Positions 53,285 to 64,000 of a stretch of 64,000 nt of DNA are shown one piece after another. Numbering within the stretch: the stretch's first letter is position 1; the number at the start of each line of letters is the position of its first letter. The notes beneath the pieces were generated by a model that was given only the letters and a program-made list of their open reading frames with translations, ran no database searches and had not been told where the DNA came from. The DNA lies in NCBI RefSeq assembly GCF_000003815.2, contig NC_049983.1:26711278-26775277 (forward strand), written 5' to 3'. This DNA comes from Branchiostoma floridae (lineage: Eukaryota > Chordata > Leptocardii > Amphioxiformes > Branchiostomatidae). Made by a program: the position numbers and the translations under genes.

Positions 53285-53440
53285 GTTTAACACCTGGCAT
53301 CACGTGGCTATGTGGTTAGGGTAGTTCGAAGCCCTGTATTGCCCTGTCTGTATCCATTGAAAGGCACTTGACACGAATTTTATCACTTCATTCAGGTGAA
53401 AATGATCGAGATTAAGTACATAGCTGGCAGGCGTGCTCGG
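53285..53440 (+). mobile_element. Diverged SINE fragment (family 1-like)
   Basis: GAAAGGCACTTGACACGAAT followed by TCACTTCATTCAGGTGAAAA matches the SINE family 1 body. The head (GTGGTTAGGGTAGTTCGAAG) is weakly tRNA-like. Confidence 0.4.
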
Positions 53441-53789
53441 TCAGTTGTTTCCTTCCTTATAAACTTAAACACATTTGACCAAAACATAATACCAAATGCT
53501 AGTCAGTAGTCACTCCTCAGTACCAATTTTCACCATGAACCACTTTTACAAACCTTTAACCTTGCTCTTTAAAAAAAAAATTCTAGGAATTCTTTTTTAA
53601 TTGAGTAGTTCGGCGTTTTCATTAGCTCTGCACATTTCGCCACCTCACTACAACGTTCTATGACGTCAACTCCCGTCATGCTGCTAAGGTTACTGTCGAC
53701 ATTGCAGGGTTTGACCCCCAAAATGTTGACCTCCAAATTCAAGATGGCGGTAGGTTAATGAGAATGGTCGCGTCGCGCCCACGCGAGTT

Positions 53790-54150
53790 AACGGGTCCTG
53801 ATTGCTCGCTTTGATGTAAATAACGGGGGGCGGGGGGGGGGGGTGCGACGGGACCTGCGTGGCAATATCGTGTGTTAACCTTCACAGACACATGCTGACG
53901 CACACGGTGACATCATAGGGAACTGGGGAAAACAAAACGGACACTTCAGCAATAGCTACACCTACAGTACTAGTACAAACATGTGCCCCTCATAGGCTAT
54001 AACGCCACATTTCCAAACCGTGTCCTGATTGCGCACTTTCAAATTGATGTAATAACGGGGGGCTACGCGACGGGACCTGCGTGGCAATATCGTGTGGTAA
54101 CCTTTTCAGGTGAAAAGCACAAGGTGACATCATGATCATAGGTGACTGTG
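53790..54150. repeat. Tandem duplication, about 225 bp
   Basis: GTCCTGATTGC(T/G)C(G/A)CTTT, AATAACGGGGGGC, CGACGGGACCTGCGTGGCAA plus TATCGTGTG, and GGTGACATCAT occur twice in order. G runs are near 53826-53842. Confidence 0.75.
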
Positions 54151-54179
54151 AAAAACATATAACAAGACGGGCTCCTCAG

Positions 54180-54181
54180 TT

Positions 54182-54230
<49 letters not shown>

Positions 54231-54236
54231 GAGAGA
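54180..54236. repeat. (GA)n/(CAGA)n microsatellite
   Basis: GAGAGAGAGAGA passes into CAGACAGACAGA. Confidence 0.98.
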
Positions 54237-54279
54237 TTTCAGACTTAGTGATAGCTATGCGCACCCCCCTCCCCCCATA

Positions 54280-54430
54280 TGCTAAAGTCACATTTCCGAA
54301 CCGGGGCCCGGCCAGGCTGTTTGTGGAAACGAAAAATTGAAATGCATACGTAAAAATACACACAATGTTAGATAATGCCCCGACTATTGTCTTTACGTCT
54401 TGTGTAGTTTGGCGTCTTTTATATCATACT
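54280..54430 (+). mobile_element. Interspersed repeat family H
   Basis: CACATTTCCGAACCGGGGCC, GTTTGTGGAAACGAAAA, GACTATTGTCTTTACG and TCTTGTGTAGTTTGGCGTCT follow the order at 30158. The first two also appear at 60630-60675. Confidence 0.5.
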
Positions 54431-54843
54431 TTTTGTTCCCGAAAGCTGTCCGTTCGGACGGTCCAGAGTGAATTGACGCAAAGTTACAGCCCAGTTTTTT
54501 TTGGTCATTCAAGAATAAATGACATATATAACAAGGACAAACATATGTACAATCAAAGTGTAAATACCAATTTTAACAGCGCTACATAACAAAATACAAT
54601 TGATAAATAAACACAGCTAATTAAGATACCAGTGCTCCAAAGTCCCACCACCCCAAGACATGTAAAAAATGTGATAAGACCAATGCTAATCTGATTCTAA
54701 GTAGATAACATCAAAAGATGGCTACTTTCATATCTAATTGATCAGAGACATGTCGCCGTCAATCAGACATGGTCAAATGTTGTTGGATGTTTCCCCATTG
54801 GTAAAATCCCTCCTTTGTACAGGTCCCCGATTAACTTTCAAAG

Positions 54844-54863
54844 TGACGTCAAACGTGACGTCA
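54844..54863. promoter_or_regulatory. Two TGACGTCA (CRE-type) palindromes 12 bp apart
   Basis: Perfect 8-bp sites lie at 54844-54851 and 54856-54863, close to one helical turn apart. No gene start was recognised nearby, so function is unknown. Confidence 0.4.
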
Positions 54864-55444
54864 TTGATTTATGCTGTGATAAGCATGTGATTTACGTTAA
54901 GCTAGAGTGAAATGGAACGGATGAACGGGTGTAAGGGTAAACTAACAATAGTAGCACAAGCTACAAACAGTGAGCAGTGCTACTATTGATAGTGTTGTGT
55001 ATACGTAAGTGCAATATTCTTGTAAATCCAACAGTGCAATACAAGACAAGATTAATATATTGTTATATAACGTTGTGCAATACTGTATGTATCAATTTTA
55101 CTATTCTGATTAAGGGGTCGGCCTAGGTCTCTTTTCGTCTTTTAAACTCATCTTGTATGTTGATTTTAAATGTGTTGCGTTTATATGTCAATAAAGATGA
55201 TGTCAACCCCCTTCATAGCATGACACAGAGGTCTGATAAGACCCATGAGATTTGCTTCTTAAGCTTAAGAATATTGATCCGTCATTTTCACAGATACAAA
55301 CTGCGTATCAAGGCGATGTCATAAGTTACTACTGTTGAAAACCATGTACAGAGATGAACTCCTCACTTGGTAATGATTTAAAGTGAAAAGTGTAATAAAA
55401 CGATCAGAACGTATGTAAACTTTAAAGTAGAATAACAGTACAAT
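54864..55444. other. No gene recognised; possible retroelement 3' end near 55190
   Basis: GTGTTGCGTTTATATGTCAA followed by TAAAGATGATG resembles a polyadenylated 3' terminus. No coding part was found. Confidence 0.3.
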
Positions 55445-55595
55445 AGCAATTGCTCAAGTAACTGGATATGCTTTTGGAAACGGTCAGACGTTTCAGATAA
55501 CATCTGTTATCTTTCGTCAGAGACAAAGTGACATTTATGTTGCTTGAGTAATTGCTATTTGGCGTCTCGTATTACCTGGATGTCTAAACTAACAG
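55445..55595. mobile_element. Family B inverted-repeat element
   Basis: AGCAATTGCTCAAGTAACTG and GTTGCTTGAGTAATTGCT are inverted. Between them lies GGTCAGACGTTTCAGATAAC, shared (inverted) with 12260-12300. The end motif TATTACCTGGATGTCTAAAC is shared with 15305. Confidence 0.65.
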
Positions 55596-56880
55596 TACTA
55601 GTATACAAAGCTATGTTGCTGTTCCCGGAATTGTAGTCAGGATTTGCCCTTAGTCGTAGGTCACCCAGGTGCTGCATTTGCTCGGCTGGAAAGTATGAAT
55701 AGAAGGTCAGTTAATTGACATTCGAAATTAGTAAGTTGACTGACCGAACATAACAGTACACTGTAACAGTACAAACGGTTCACAGTCTGGACTAATGATG
55801 AATTCATTCTCTATTCAGGCTTATCCTACAAAACAGAACGAAGGTTTACGACGGCTACTTGAGGGCATTTCTGTGACTGTCGTGGCGAAAATGTTACATC
55901 TTTGTCGATGAGGGTTTCTGTCATTTGACTGAAAGATGAAAAAACGTGCGAAGCTTACTACTGTGACGTATTACTGCCCTTATTTTGACACAGTTTAGCA
56001 TCCAGTCGAAGGCCTTAAACTGCCTTGGCGTGAAACCGCTGTGAGGTGAACTGTGTAAATGTTACAATTACGTACCGCTGCTTCTACAAGGTCGTATGCG
56101 CAGGGCGTCTCTCCCTGCCTGATCCCTTTAACCCGCCTGTACGCGCGCATCAGAACACCCGCCGTGCCTCGCGGTCTTAGATCTCGGATCCGCGTCACAA
56201 TTTCAAGATTTTCACATGAAGCACCATGTAAGATACAAATTCATTCTGTGACTTGTACTACTTAAAGTTCTGATATTCTAGAACACATTCAGGACCTTGT
56301 CGCAACAGACCTCTGTGGCACTGAGCTAACTACTCCGTCGCTCTTCGTCCCTGTGTCCTCGTTGTACTTTAACACACAAAAAATGCCACTGCATTTCCAC
56401 AGCAAGCTGCTAGGGGGCTCAAATCTACACCACTTTTACCTCACAGCACAAGCTATCTGTCCCTAAAAACAAACCATAGGTGTGATGGCCTGTAACGATT
56501 TGACAAACGCTCAAAAAAAGACATTTAAATTTGGCCCAGGGTGTAGCTACACGTAAATTGTGCCCAGAATTTACAGTTTTTAATCTTGGCGTTACAGCCA
56601 CCTTAAACTATATCTACATAACTTACCAACTTAATAGGAGCTTACTGTAAACAAGGCAGTTTTGTAGAGATTATATCCAGTATATCGTTTGCGCTGTCCC
56701 AGCAAAATTCAGCCAGCCATATACATCCCTAAAGGTTGTACATAATCTCCGTAATTTTACTAAAAGAGCTGATATAAAGCGACGGAGCCACCCTTACTCC
56801 AACTACGGCACACGTCAGAAGGGTGTGCACATACGTCATCAGTGGCTCATGGTTACCACAGGAACCGGTTATGACGTCAG
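55596..56880. other. No gene recognised
   Basis: Frames at 55995-56265 on both strands overlap and have no family resemblance. Confidence 0.3.
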
Positions 56881-56894
56881 GAGAGTTTATGGAC

Positions 56895-57190
56895 CTTGAC
56901 CGTTAGATAAGTTCCAGCGAGGCGGATGGAATAGAATGTGTCACTCTGCAGATCTGGTCTAAGCTACTGGAACGTTATTGCTCTCTACTGAAGAGGACGC
57001 GTACGTGTTAGAACAAGTTATAAACAGTGAGCAGTCAAACCATGTGAAATAGTTAGATAAGCTCCAGCGAGGCGGACGGAATAAAATGTGCCACTCTGCA
57101 GATCTGGTCTAGGCTAGTATGAAATCATTTTCTCTAGTGACGAAGATGGGTAAGTATTAGAACATGCATAGTCAAACCATGACTGTCGCA
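56895..57190. repeat. Tandem duplication, about 150 bp
   Basis: GTTAGATAAG(T/C)TCCAGCGAG followed by GCGGA(T/C)GGAATA, then CACTCTGCAGATCTGGTCTA, and later AGTCAAACCATG occur twice. Confidence 0.85.
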
Positions 57191-57592
57191 GTCCCGGTGT
57201 TTAACTATGACAATTCTTCAATCCGTCTACTGAACCTGCTCAGACTGCCTAGCCTGGATGCCAGACTGTTTCCAGAGCCTATACAACCTAACGGCTCAAG
57301 GGCCAACATGCCCTACGGACGTTAGACCCTGATAAACACGATAGATATTATTGAAATCGGGCTGGAGTCTGGTATCCAGTCTACGGTCGGCCTACCGCAC
57401 ATTGCGTTTGTCTGTGATACTTTACCCAGACTATATTATGACATACAGTCAAACTTAAGACTACTCAAGCAGTAGATAGGTTGTCTTTATAGGCAGCATT
57501 TGTAATGCTTGTGGCAATGAGAAGAAATGTCCACAGTTGCCAGAACGTCCGCGTAGTCATCATGCAGAGGATTGAGAATCAGCTATCTGCTA

Positions 57593-57920
57593 CCTGTATC
57601 TATATAGCCGGTATAACCGCCATTCGGCGTAACACACCAGCTTCTGTATCTGTATCTATATAGCCGGTATAACCGCCATTCGGCGTAACAGACCAGCTTC
57701 TGTATCTGTATCTATATAGCCGGTATAACCGCACTTCGGCGTAACACACCAGCTTCGCAGGCACGCGGCGCGGCAGCAACTGGTTATATTACACCGAACG
57801 ACCCGTCACACCTAGCTTTTGCACATCTATCTGCAAACGTTCTTTAAAACTACCGAGATAAGATGCCCCTACTGTACTTGGTGATAACAAATTCCACTCT
57901 GCGATAGTTCTAGTCTGGTC
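57593..57920 (+). mobile_element. Interspersed repeat family F with a 61-bp triplication
   Basis: CTGTATCTATATAGCCGGTA followed by TAACCGC(C/A)(A/C)TTCGGCGTAAC is present three times at the left, then the body shared with 20753-20920 follows. The right end abuts the target duplication of the next element. Confidence 0.65.
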
Positions 57921-57922
57921 AA

Positions 57923-59080
57923 GTACTGTAAGTTCATTTAAGTTCGCGAGATTTTTAAGTTCGCGTATTTCGCTGAGACCTCTTCTTCGCGAAGTCATCT
58001 ACTCGCGAACATGCATGTTCGATATCGTCCCCCTCCCCACACCTTCCGTCCAAATGATCCAGTCTCTGCAACTACGTGTTTACTATGATAGCAACTTATA
58101 CCAATGACAAGACTCAATTGATAACAGACTATTTATTCTTTTCAAACCGAAATAAAAGTTTATTCAACACATATACGATACATGGAGTCATTATTGTATA
58201 GGAATGTGCCACTGGCGACCGGAGGAAAATTAAAGAAACATGTCGGCTTTGTTTACTAACAAAACGTTAACGTACACGCCGTGACATGGCTGCGATAACA
58301 ATTTACTTAGTACATTATCCTAGTTTAACTAGATTTCTATAAGTTACAAACAAAACAAAAAATAAAACTGAATAGTACTGGTTTTTACAAATACAAGTAA
58401 TGGCTATGGAATTACAGCAACTAAGATTTACAACAATAATAGCGGGGAAATTTTCACGACTAGAAACGTGGCAACAAAACTCCGCTTACATGTCGAAAAA
58501 AAAGACATTTCGTTTCATAATTCTGAGTTAGAACTGCTGTAAATATAGGAGGGATAAACTCTTCACCTTCTTGTGTACAATTTGTGTCCACAAATTACGC
58601 TGAAAGTTTAAAACTTAGCGTCGTCTTTCACGCCGAAAATATTTCAAAATGGCGCCCGCGTCGCTTGTGTTTGGCGTGGGTATCCCGTCAGCCTGTGCGG
58701 CAAATGTGATTGCGACATATCAGAGGTCATTGGCCCTGTTGCGTTCCGTGCGCTATCGTCAAATCACGGCCCAAACAGGCCGAAATGAGCCAACAATGAG
58801 ACAGTGGCTTGGTAGAAACACATTTTTTATTTGAGTACACTAACTTTAGACATTGTTTGAAGGGTAACTATGAACTCTAAGGCGTAAATGGCACCTTTGA
58901 CGGCATGACTGGTGTCGCGGTGTGGGTGGGAGGGGGGCACTCGCTACCGTCATAGTACCGGAAGGTAACTTTTGAAAAATAATTGAAACACCCGCTCGCG
59001 AACTCAAAGATCTCGCGAACTCCCGATTTGCTCAAACTCGCGAAATTAAGTGCTCGCGAACATAAATGAACTTACAGTAC
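57923..59080. mobile_element. Terminal-inverted-repeat transposon, non-autonomous, 1158 bp
   Basis: The ends are GTACTGTAAGTTCATTTAAG then TTCGCGAG, and the inverse CTCGCGAACATAAATGAACT then TACAGTAC. GTCAA is directly repeated outside both ends (57918-57922 and 59081-59085), giving a 5-bp target duplication. CTCGCGAA/TTCGCGAG motifs recur several times just inside each end. The longest internal frame is about 60 codons, so no transposase is encoded. The superfamily is not assigned; a 5-bp duplication is unusual among common animal families. Confidence 0.88.
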
Positions 59081-59085
59081 GTCAA

Positions 59086-59945
59086 TCCTAGGTTGGTTAC
59101 TCTGGTACTTGAAGGTTGCATAGCTGACAGGGATGGATAGGCACCGTATTGCTGCGTTGCAATTTGAAATTTCAATAATGTATAAATGAGAATATCGGCC
59201 GAGTGTGTGCGTGCACTTCATCCCCCACTACGCGTTTGTTCCACGCAATAAAGTTTACAGGGAATATTAAAGGCATCCGGGCTGCTGACCTCTGCCCTCT
59301 GCTGCCTCTGGGAAACAAATAATCGATACCGGAAATGAACCCGGGCAGAAAACACGCGCCGACCGCGGAGAAAACAACCCAATCAATATCGAATTTCATT
59401 CTTCATTGACCCGCTCCTTTTTCTCTCCGGATTAAAACTGGAAGTAGAATTGTTGTTCCCGGAACACGCACACGTTTTGGTTCTAGGTTTGCGGAATCAT
59501 TTTCCTTAAAAGCATACAATGTGTGTTTTATATCAACGACGAAATATGTTAATGGAATTTTTGAATATAATCATATAATTCCTACGCACTGCAAAGCAAG
59601 TGTGAAGATTCTGTATTCATAGCTGCCGATAGGTAGCTGGTAAAGTATAACAATGACAATGTGATTTTTGAATGATAATGATATAATAGTAATTAGTATA
59701 CTTCTCCATTGTATGAGCTGAATCAAGTAATCTATTACGTATTCAGGTTAACCAGGCAGTTGGAATCATCACCTCGCACATCAGGTGAGTAATAATAGCC
59801 TTTAGACATTAAACTGGGTCAGCTTCCTGATGGAGACGGATGGACACGGTTACAACATTGATGAGTCACTCCCTCGGGTTGGGTAACTGGGAAAACTTTG
59901 CGTAAGTGGCATGTGTAGCTTACTTTTAATTTGCTTTTGAACAGA
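59086..59945. other. No gene recognised
   Basis: The minus frame at 59172-59399 (75 codons) has no domain resemblance. Confidence 0.35.
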
Positions 59946-60180
59946 CGAGGACAATGTGGCACTGCACTCTATATTAACAGTGCCACATACACGGTACAGA
60001 CAAAAGGTAAAGGTAGTTTTACCTTTCCGACCGAAGTTACGTATCATTTTTACACCTGGATGAAGTGGGGAAGGACGTGTAAAGTGCCTTTCTCAAGGGC
60101 ACAACGTCGGGGGCACGGCGAGTATTGAACTCGGGACCTCTAGATTCAGAGCCGAAGGCTCTATCTGCCAGTTACTCCAC
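59946..60180 (-). mobile_element. tRNA-derived SINE, family 1, inverted copy
   Basis: The reverse complement starts with a tRNA-like head (GGCAGATAGAGCC, CCGAGTTCAATACTCG). It continues with CCCCCGACGTTGTGCCCTTG, CACTTCATCCAGGTGTAAAA, CTTCGGTCGGAAAGGTAA and GTGCCACATTGTCCTCG, collinear with 43162-43418. Confidence 0.85.
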
Positions 60181-60355
60181 AAATGACGTCTTTCTTTCTC
60201 TCTTCTAAAGGGTAATTATCTCCAAGCGAGTTGCCAGTCATTGTGCCACAAATAATCACAGCCTTTATAGACTCTTTATAATCCCCGTGCATTGAGTTTG
60301 GTCCAATTGTAGTAATTTTCCTTCAGTCAATTTCTTTCCCCTTCCCTTCTAAAAG

Positions 60356-60511
60356 CGTCCCCGTGTTGGGTTTGATGTGGTGTTGGACAGAATTGATGAA
60401 CTGGTTGGCCCCATTGTGTCAGAGCGAGAGTGTTCCCCCAATCCCCTGGGGACATCTGAGAGGACCTGGTCCAGCTGGGGTTCGGTTACTCCATCTGACC
60501 TCCCGGACAAG
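60356..60511 (+). CDS. Candidate internal exon of an unknown gene
   Basis: A strong pyrimidine tract and AG (TTCCCTTCTAAAAG) precede 52 open codons in phase 0, followed by GACAAG|GTCAGT, a good donor. The translation reads RPRVGFDVVLDRIDELVGPI, then a polar segment with SERECSPNPLG and TWSSWGSVTPSDLPDK. No domain is recognised. The composition (acidic helix, then Ser/Pro/Trp) is protein-like. No partner exon was found within the window on this strand, so it is a prediction from splice signals and open frame only. Confidence 0.3.
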
Positions 60512-60621
60512 GTCAGTGCACCCGGAACAGTTGCCATGGCGACAGGCAGCTTGTATAACTAGTAAACCGCCTGTGAGGCATGACACATCAGTTGTGCACA
60601 GTAAATACACGCTGCGTAGTG

Positions 60622-60690
60622 TCAGGGTCACAATTCCGAACCATCGCCCGGCCGGGCAGTTTACGGAAACGAAAAGTCTGATGTAAAAGT
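60622..60690 (+). mobile_element. Interspersed repeat family H fragment
   Basis: GGGTCACAATTCCGAACCAT, then CGCCCGGCCGGGCAGTTTAC and GGAAACGAAAAG, as at 54280. Confidence 0.45.
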
Positions 60691-60834
60691 CAGCAAAACA
60701 CTCACATGTTTTTCTTCATATACTTTTTTTTCGTTTCGGTTTGGAAATATGACCGTATGATAGGGTTGATCCTCTCGCACTGAAACGTTATGTAACCTTA
60801 CCGTTATCGATACGCGTGATGGGTTCTTTAACGT

Positions 60835-61085
60835 GCGCGTGCTCGAGGTGCGACTCTACCCAAACATAGTCTCTACCAGGCTGACTACGCTGGTTATTGT
60901 AGGGAGAATAATTTGCCAGGTCAGTTTTTCTACCAGAGGGTTCAGCCGGCCGCACGGTATTATCCTTTAATAGCGTGGACTGACTCCACTTGCCACTTCG
61001 CCGATTTTTGCCGAATCCTACTATCCTCGTACCCCTATTGGAAGGCCTGGTGGGGGCTATACCAAGCACGGGACCTCCACCTTTC
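60835..61085 (-). mobile_element. Family G element, inverted single copy
   Basis: The reverse complement carries CAGCGTAGTCAGCCTGGTAG plus AGACTA, ATTATTCTCCCTACAATAAC, GGAGTCAGTCCACGC and ATCGGCGAA/GGCAA motifs. These are in the orientation and order of the array at 44595-46075, which helps define the element. Confidence 0.55.
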
Positions 61086-61304
61086 GCCAACCAGTGATGT
61101 CACCACCAGTTACCGGCATACCTCAGGATCTTGAGTGTTAGACCACACACGTACACCACCTACACTAACCTTCAGATGGGAACACCGTGAACCACCATGA
61201 CACCAATCACACATCTAAGATGCGGCATTTGCTCAAGATCCCTGATAAGGCCCAATAATCTCCTCTAAGTTATCTACTGCGAAGGAGCCTTACTGAGGTC
61301 AGGC

Positions 61305-61990
61305 CACCGCGGCATCTTAGCGAATCTTTAAGAAGGTCAATGACGTCAAAGGCGACCATCTCAAAGGTCTTCTTTGACGAGAACGCTGAACAGAATATGC
61401 TTCAATACGGGCCATATTCAGACCAGAGGGCATCGGGTTGATTACAATAGTTAAGCCTCAGCCCTTTCCATCATCTTAGAAAATCTTACAGAAGTTCAAG
61501 GACGTAAAATGCGACCATCTCAAAGGACCTGTGGAGCCTTGAGCTGATGAGCGCATTCTACTCCAATGCGGGCTACATATTAAAAACAAAGGTTATATCT
61601 TTCATGAAAAGAATCTCAGCCCTTTCCAGCATCTAAGGAAATCGAAGTTTAACGACGTAAAAGGCGACCATGTCAAAGATCCTCTGTAGCTTTGAGCGGA
61701 TTTTGCTCCAATACTGGCTACATCAAAAACAAAGGCTAAAGGGTTCATAACAACAACCTCAGCCCTTTCCAGCATCTTAGAAAATCTTAAATGAGGTCAA
61801 CGACGTAAAAGGCGAGCATCGCAAAGGTTCTCTTTAATCAGTACGATGAGCAGAATCTGCTTCAATTCAGAACAGACGCTATCACAATAACCTCAACCCT
61901 TTCCAGAAACTTCTCCAGGCCAATGACGTCAGAGGCGAGCATCTCAAAGGCCATCTTTGACCAGAACGCTGAAGAGATTCTGCCGAGCGG
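61305..61990. repeat. Tandem array, 5 units of about 140-165 bp
   Basis: CAGCCCTTTCCAGCATCTTA, then GAAAATCTTA, (C)AACGACGTAAAAGGCGA(C/G)C, ATCTCAAAGG and a TTTGA(C/G)-(C/G)AG block recur from about 61310, 61457, 61613, 61760 and 61893. Confidence 0.85.
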
Positions 61991-62070
61991 ATTACCAAGG
62001 AGAGACTATCACTGCCTGATACGGGCCGCCCTCAGAACAATCGTTATCAGACTATTGATGCGCCTGCAAG

Positions 62071-62150
62071 GTGCAATGGCATAAGGAGTAGAGCGTTTGC
62101 CTTGCAGTCGGTAGGTCTTGAGTTCGATCCCCGACTTTAAAAAAGTCTGT
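62071..62150 (+). mobile_element. tRNA-like SINE head
   Basis: GGCATAAGGAGTAGAGCGTT (A-box-like) and TCTTGAGTTCGATCCCC (B box) are spaced as in the head of SINE family 1. The body is not the same, so it is a fragment or another family. Confidence 0.5.
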
Positions 62151-63235
62151 GTATAATGGGGAGAACTTTGACTTTTATTGGTCAATAGCCTCAGTCGTTT
62201 CAGCTGTTTAAACGTGGACTGTATATTCATACTTCCGAACCGTCGAAGATTCGTCTTGGCTACAGTCGTTATCAACGTATCTAAGAGGAAGAGTTTGGGA
62301 CTTTTATCATCATAAGAGTTGTACAAATCTTGTAGTTTTTGTGACTTTTAAAGTATAAAGCTACCAACTAAGATACATTCATGTTCCTAAAAGTTGCACA
62401 ACGTCTTCAAAGTTGTACAATACACATTCTTGATACACATTTCGTGACTTGAAACGTTTGCAACAGTCAGACCGTTCAAAATAAGCACTAGTAAAAATCC
62501 TCAGAGAGAACTGTTCAGACGTAGGTAGCACGTTCGCTTGGGTTCCATAGCCTTCAATTAACTCCACTTTCCAAGACTCCTTTCAACTTGTCTCCAGCAC
62601 TTTGCAATGAACTGAAAGCCACGGATCCCCTGCGTTACGAATCAGTGATTCCGTCCACGCCCCTGCCCCCGCCGTGCGTAAGTGGAGTTTATCTCCCAGC
62701 CTTTCATCTCCGTCTCGGAGCGTGCTCTTCGCAGTTCTGAGTTTATAAAATGAAACCTCCTGCCGTGACCATCACTTTGGTGGGTGAGAAAACTTCATAA
62801 AGCCGCTGCCAGCCTCACACCCTTCCACTTACCGCGGTGGCGGCAATGCATTAATCAATTTCACAGCCCTTTCATCAACCTTTCAATCCAAACCGCGCAA
62901 TCTCGCTGCTCTGTCATCGAGCTTTGCCGCACTGATGATCAGATCCGGCGGAGGGATAACTCCGTTCCGCCCCGGTCTACAATGAACCCGATCAGATCCG
63001 CATGCAGTTCCCATCACAGGCAACAGAGAGACTCAAATGATAAGTTTAAGGCAAATTCATGCCCAGAAGTGTTTAGATAATTAGAAGCAAGTTGCCAACA
63101 TTTTTAGGTGAGATGCCATCTCTAACAAAAGAGAGACTCAACGGTATGTTTAAGGCGAATTCATGCCCAGAGCCTAAATGCGAGTAATATGAAAATGATA
63201 GGCCGTTTGAACTTTGAAGACATCAAGCACAGTGT
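62151..63235. other. No gene recognised
   Basis: Short frames only. GCAAATTCATGCCCAGA occurs at 63050 and again, slightly changed, at 63154, a small duplication. Confidence 0.35.
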
Positions 63236-63244
63236 TTCAGAAGC

Positions 63245-63500
63245 AAGTTGTCGATGAATGAATAAATGAATGAATGAATGGTTTATTAGCGCCAAAGAAG
63301 TGAGCATATACATGTACATATCATTGCAGACATACAAGGCTGAATTGGTGTATGATATAACATACATTTTTTTTAAACTTCATTAAGACGCATTCAACAA
63401 TAATGCAATATAAGGTAGTGTGCTATTTTTGAATCTGGATGATCTGCATTTAACCTGTGTGAAGTTGTCCTTTGTACGTAGTTCCCTGCCGTGAACACTT
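63245..63500 (-). mobile_element. LINE 3' UTR fragment with (ATTC)n tail
   Basis: On the minus strand TTGGCGCTAATAAACCATTC passes into ATTCATTCATTC, the usual end of a non-LTR retroelement with a short-repeat tail. About 200 bases of AT-rich non-coding DNA precede it. Confidence 0.5.
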
Positions 63501-63610
63501 CCCCATTTCGGGGGTAACCAGCCAGAGAATAGTGTTATGAGAAGCAACTTGCCGATGATTTAGCTGAAATGCCATTACAGACAGAACAGAGAGTCAAATG
63601 ATAAGTTTAA

Positions 63611-64000
63611 CCCTCATCCGACCGTTACATTTTTACGACGAATCTGACAGTATGGGGTCAATTTTGACCCCATTTTGTTTTGCTCATAGTCATATTTCTG
63701 CTGGCTTATTTTGTCATTTCTATGTATTTACTGTTTCACTAATGTATGAAAAGTATTTTGACAAGTTTTGGTGTCAGTAGTTATTACTCATTATCATAAT
63801 TTATGCAGAAAATGAGGAGAAACCACATTTGCTCCGAAAATCTACTATACTCAACTTACTTAAACAATGTTCTGTCTTATCAATTTCTAAACAATAATTG
63901 TGATGATAGAATAATACTGATAGCATAATAATGTTATTTAACAAGAAAAAAGACAATATCTATGAAAAGTAACGAATTTATTACTTAATTATGCACGATA
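63611..64000 (+). mobile_element. Possible piggyBac-like element end, running off the window
   Basis: TTAA at 63607 is followed by CCCTCATCCGACCG, and 40 bases further in by the perfect palindrome ATGGGGTCAATTTTGACCCC plus AT. TTAA plus CCC start and a subterminal GGGGTCA...TGACCCC palindrome are typical of piggyBac-type elements. The other end lies outside. Confidence 0.5.

Overview
The window looks like nuclear DNA from an invertebrate chordate, most probably a lancelet (Branchiostoma). This rests on three things: intron-rich genes with GT-AG junctions, a histamine H1-type receptor, and a very dense mix of small inverted-repeat elements, tRNA-derived SINEs and tandem repeats. The species is an inference. 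No bacterial or viral gene organisation is present, and most short open frames are chance readings of repeats.

Two host genes can be modelled. (1) 17530-21263 (+) holds six exons of a class A aminergic receptor closest to histamine receptor H1. The exons join in phase into 421 residues running from TM3 to the stop; the TM1-TM2 exons were not found. (2) 26604-47839 (-) holds two exons of a calmodulin-like EF-hand protein of 165 residues. They are separated by an intron of about 20.7 kb that is full of repeats. A possible exon of an unknown gene lies at 60356-60511 (+).

Mobile elements: an RTE-type LINE copy (6678-8462, -) with a perfect 12-bp target duplication and one frameshift; an older LINE 3' fragment (2655-3348, -); a Helitron-type coding region (31968-34476, -) interrupted by a 100-N assembly gap; two copies of one tRNA-derived SINE (43162-43418 + and 59946-60180 -) and other tRNA-like fragments; and at least ten families of terminal-inverted-repeat or foldback elements. 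The best defined is 57923-59080, with CTCGCGAA-rich ends and a 5-bp target duplication. A piggyBac-like end runs off the right edge.

Tandem repeats take up a large share. The most unusual feature is that repeats at the receptor locus are built from its own exon edges. There are 15 upstream 43-bp copies of the TM3 exon's 3' splice site. The donor of the same exon is present twice, the donor of the next exon three times, and the C-terminal coding end two or three times. One exon also carries an in-frame repeat. This exon-edge amplification is the main lead of the window. I recall reports of amphioxus minisatellites that span exon-intron boundaries at another locus, so the class may be known even if this locus is not.

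Layout: 1-16.8 kb repeats and transposons; 16.8-21.7 kb receptor; 21.7-26.6 kb no recognised gene; 26.6-47.9 kb EF-hand gene, with the Helitron, a 258-bp satellite, a CRE-bearing array and SINEs in its intron; 48-64 kb minisatellites, a diverged satellite, inverted-repeat elements and one candidate exon.
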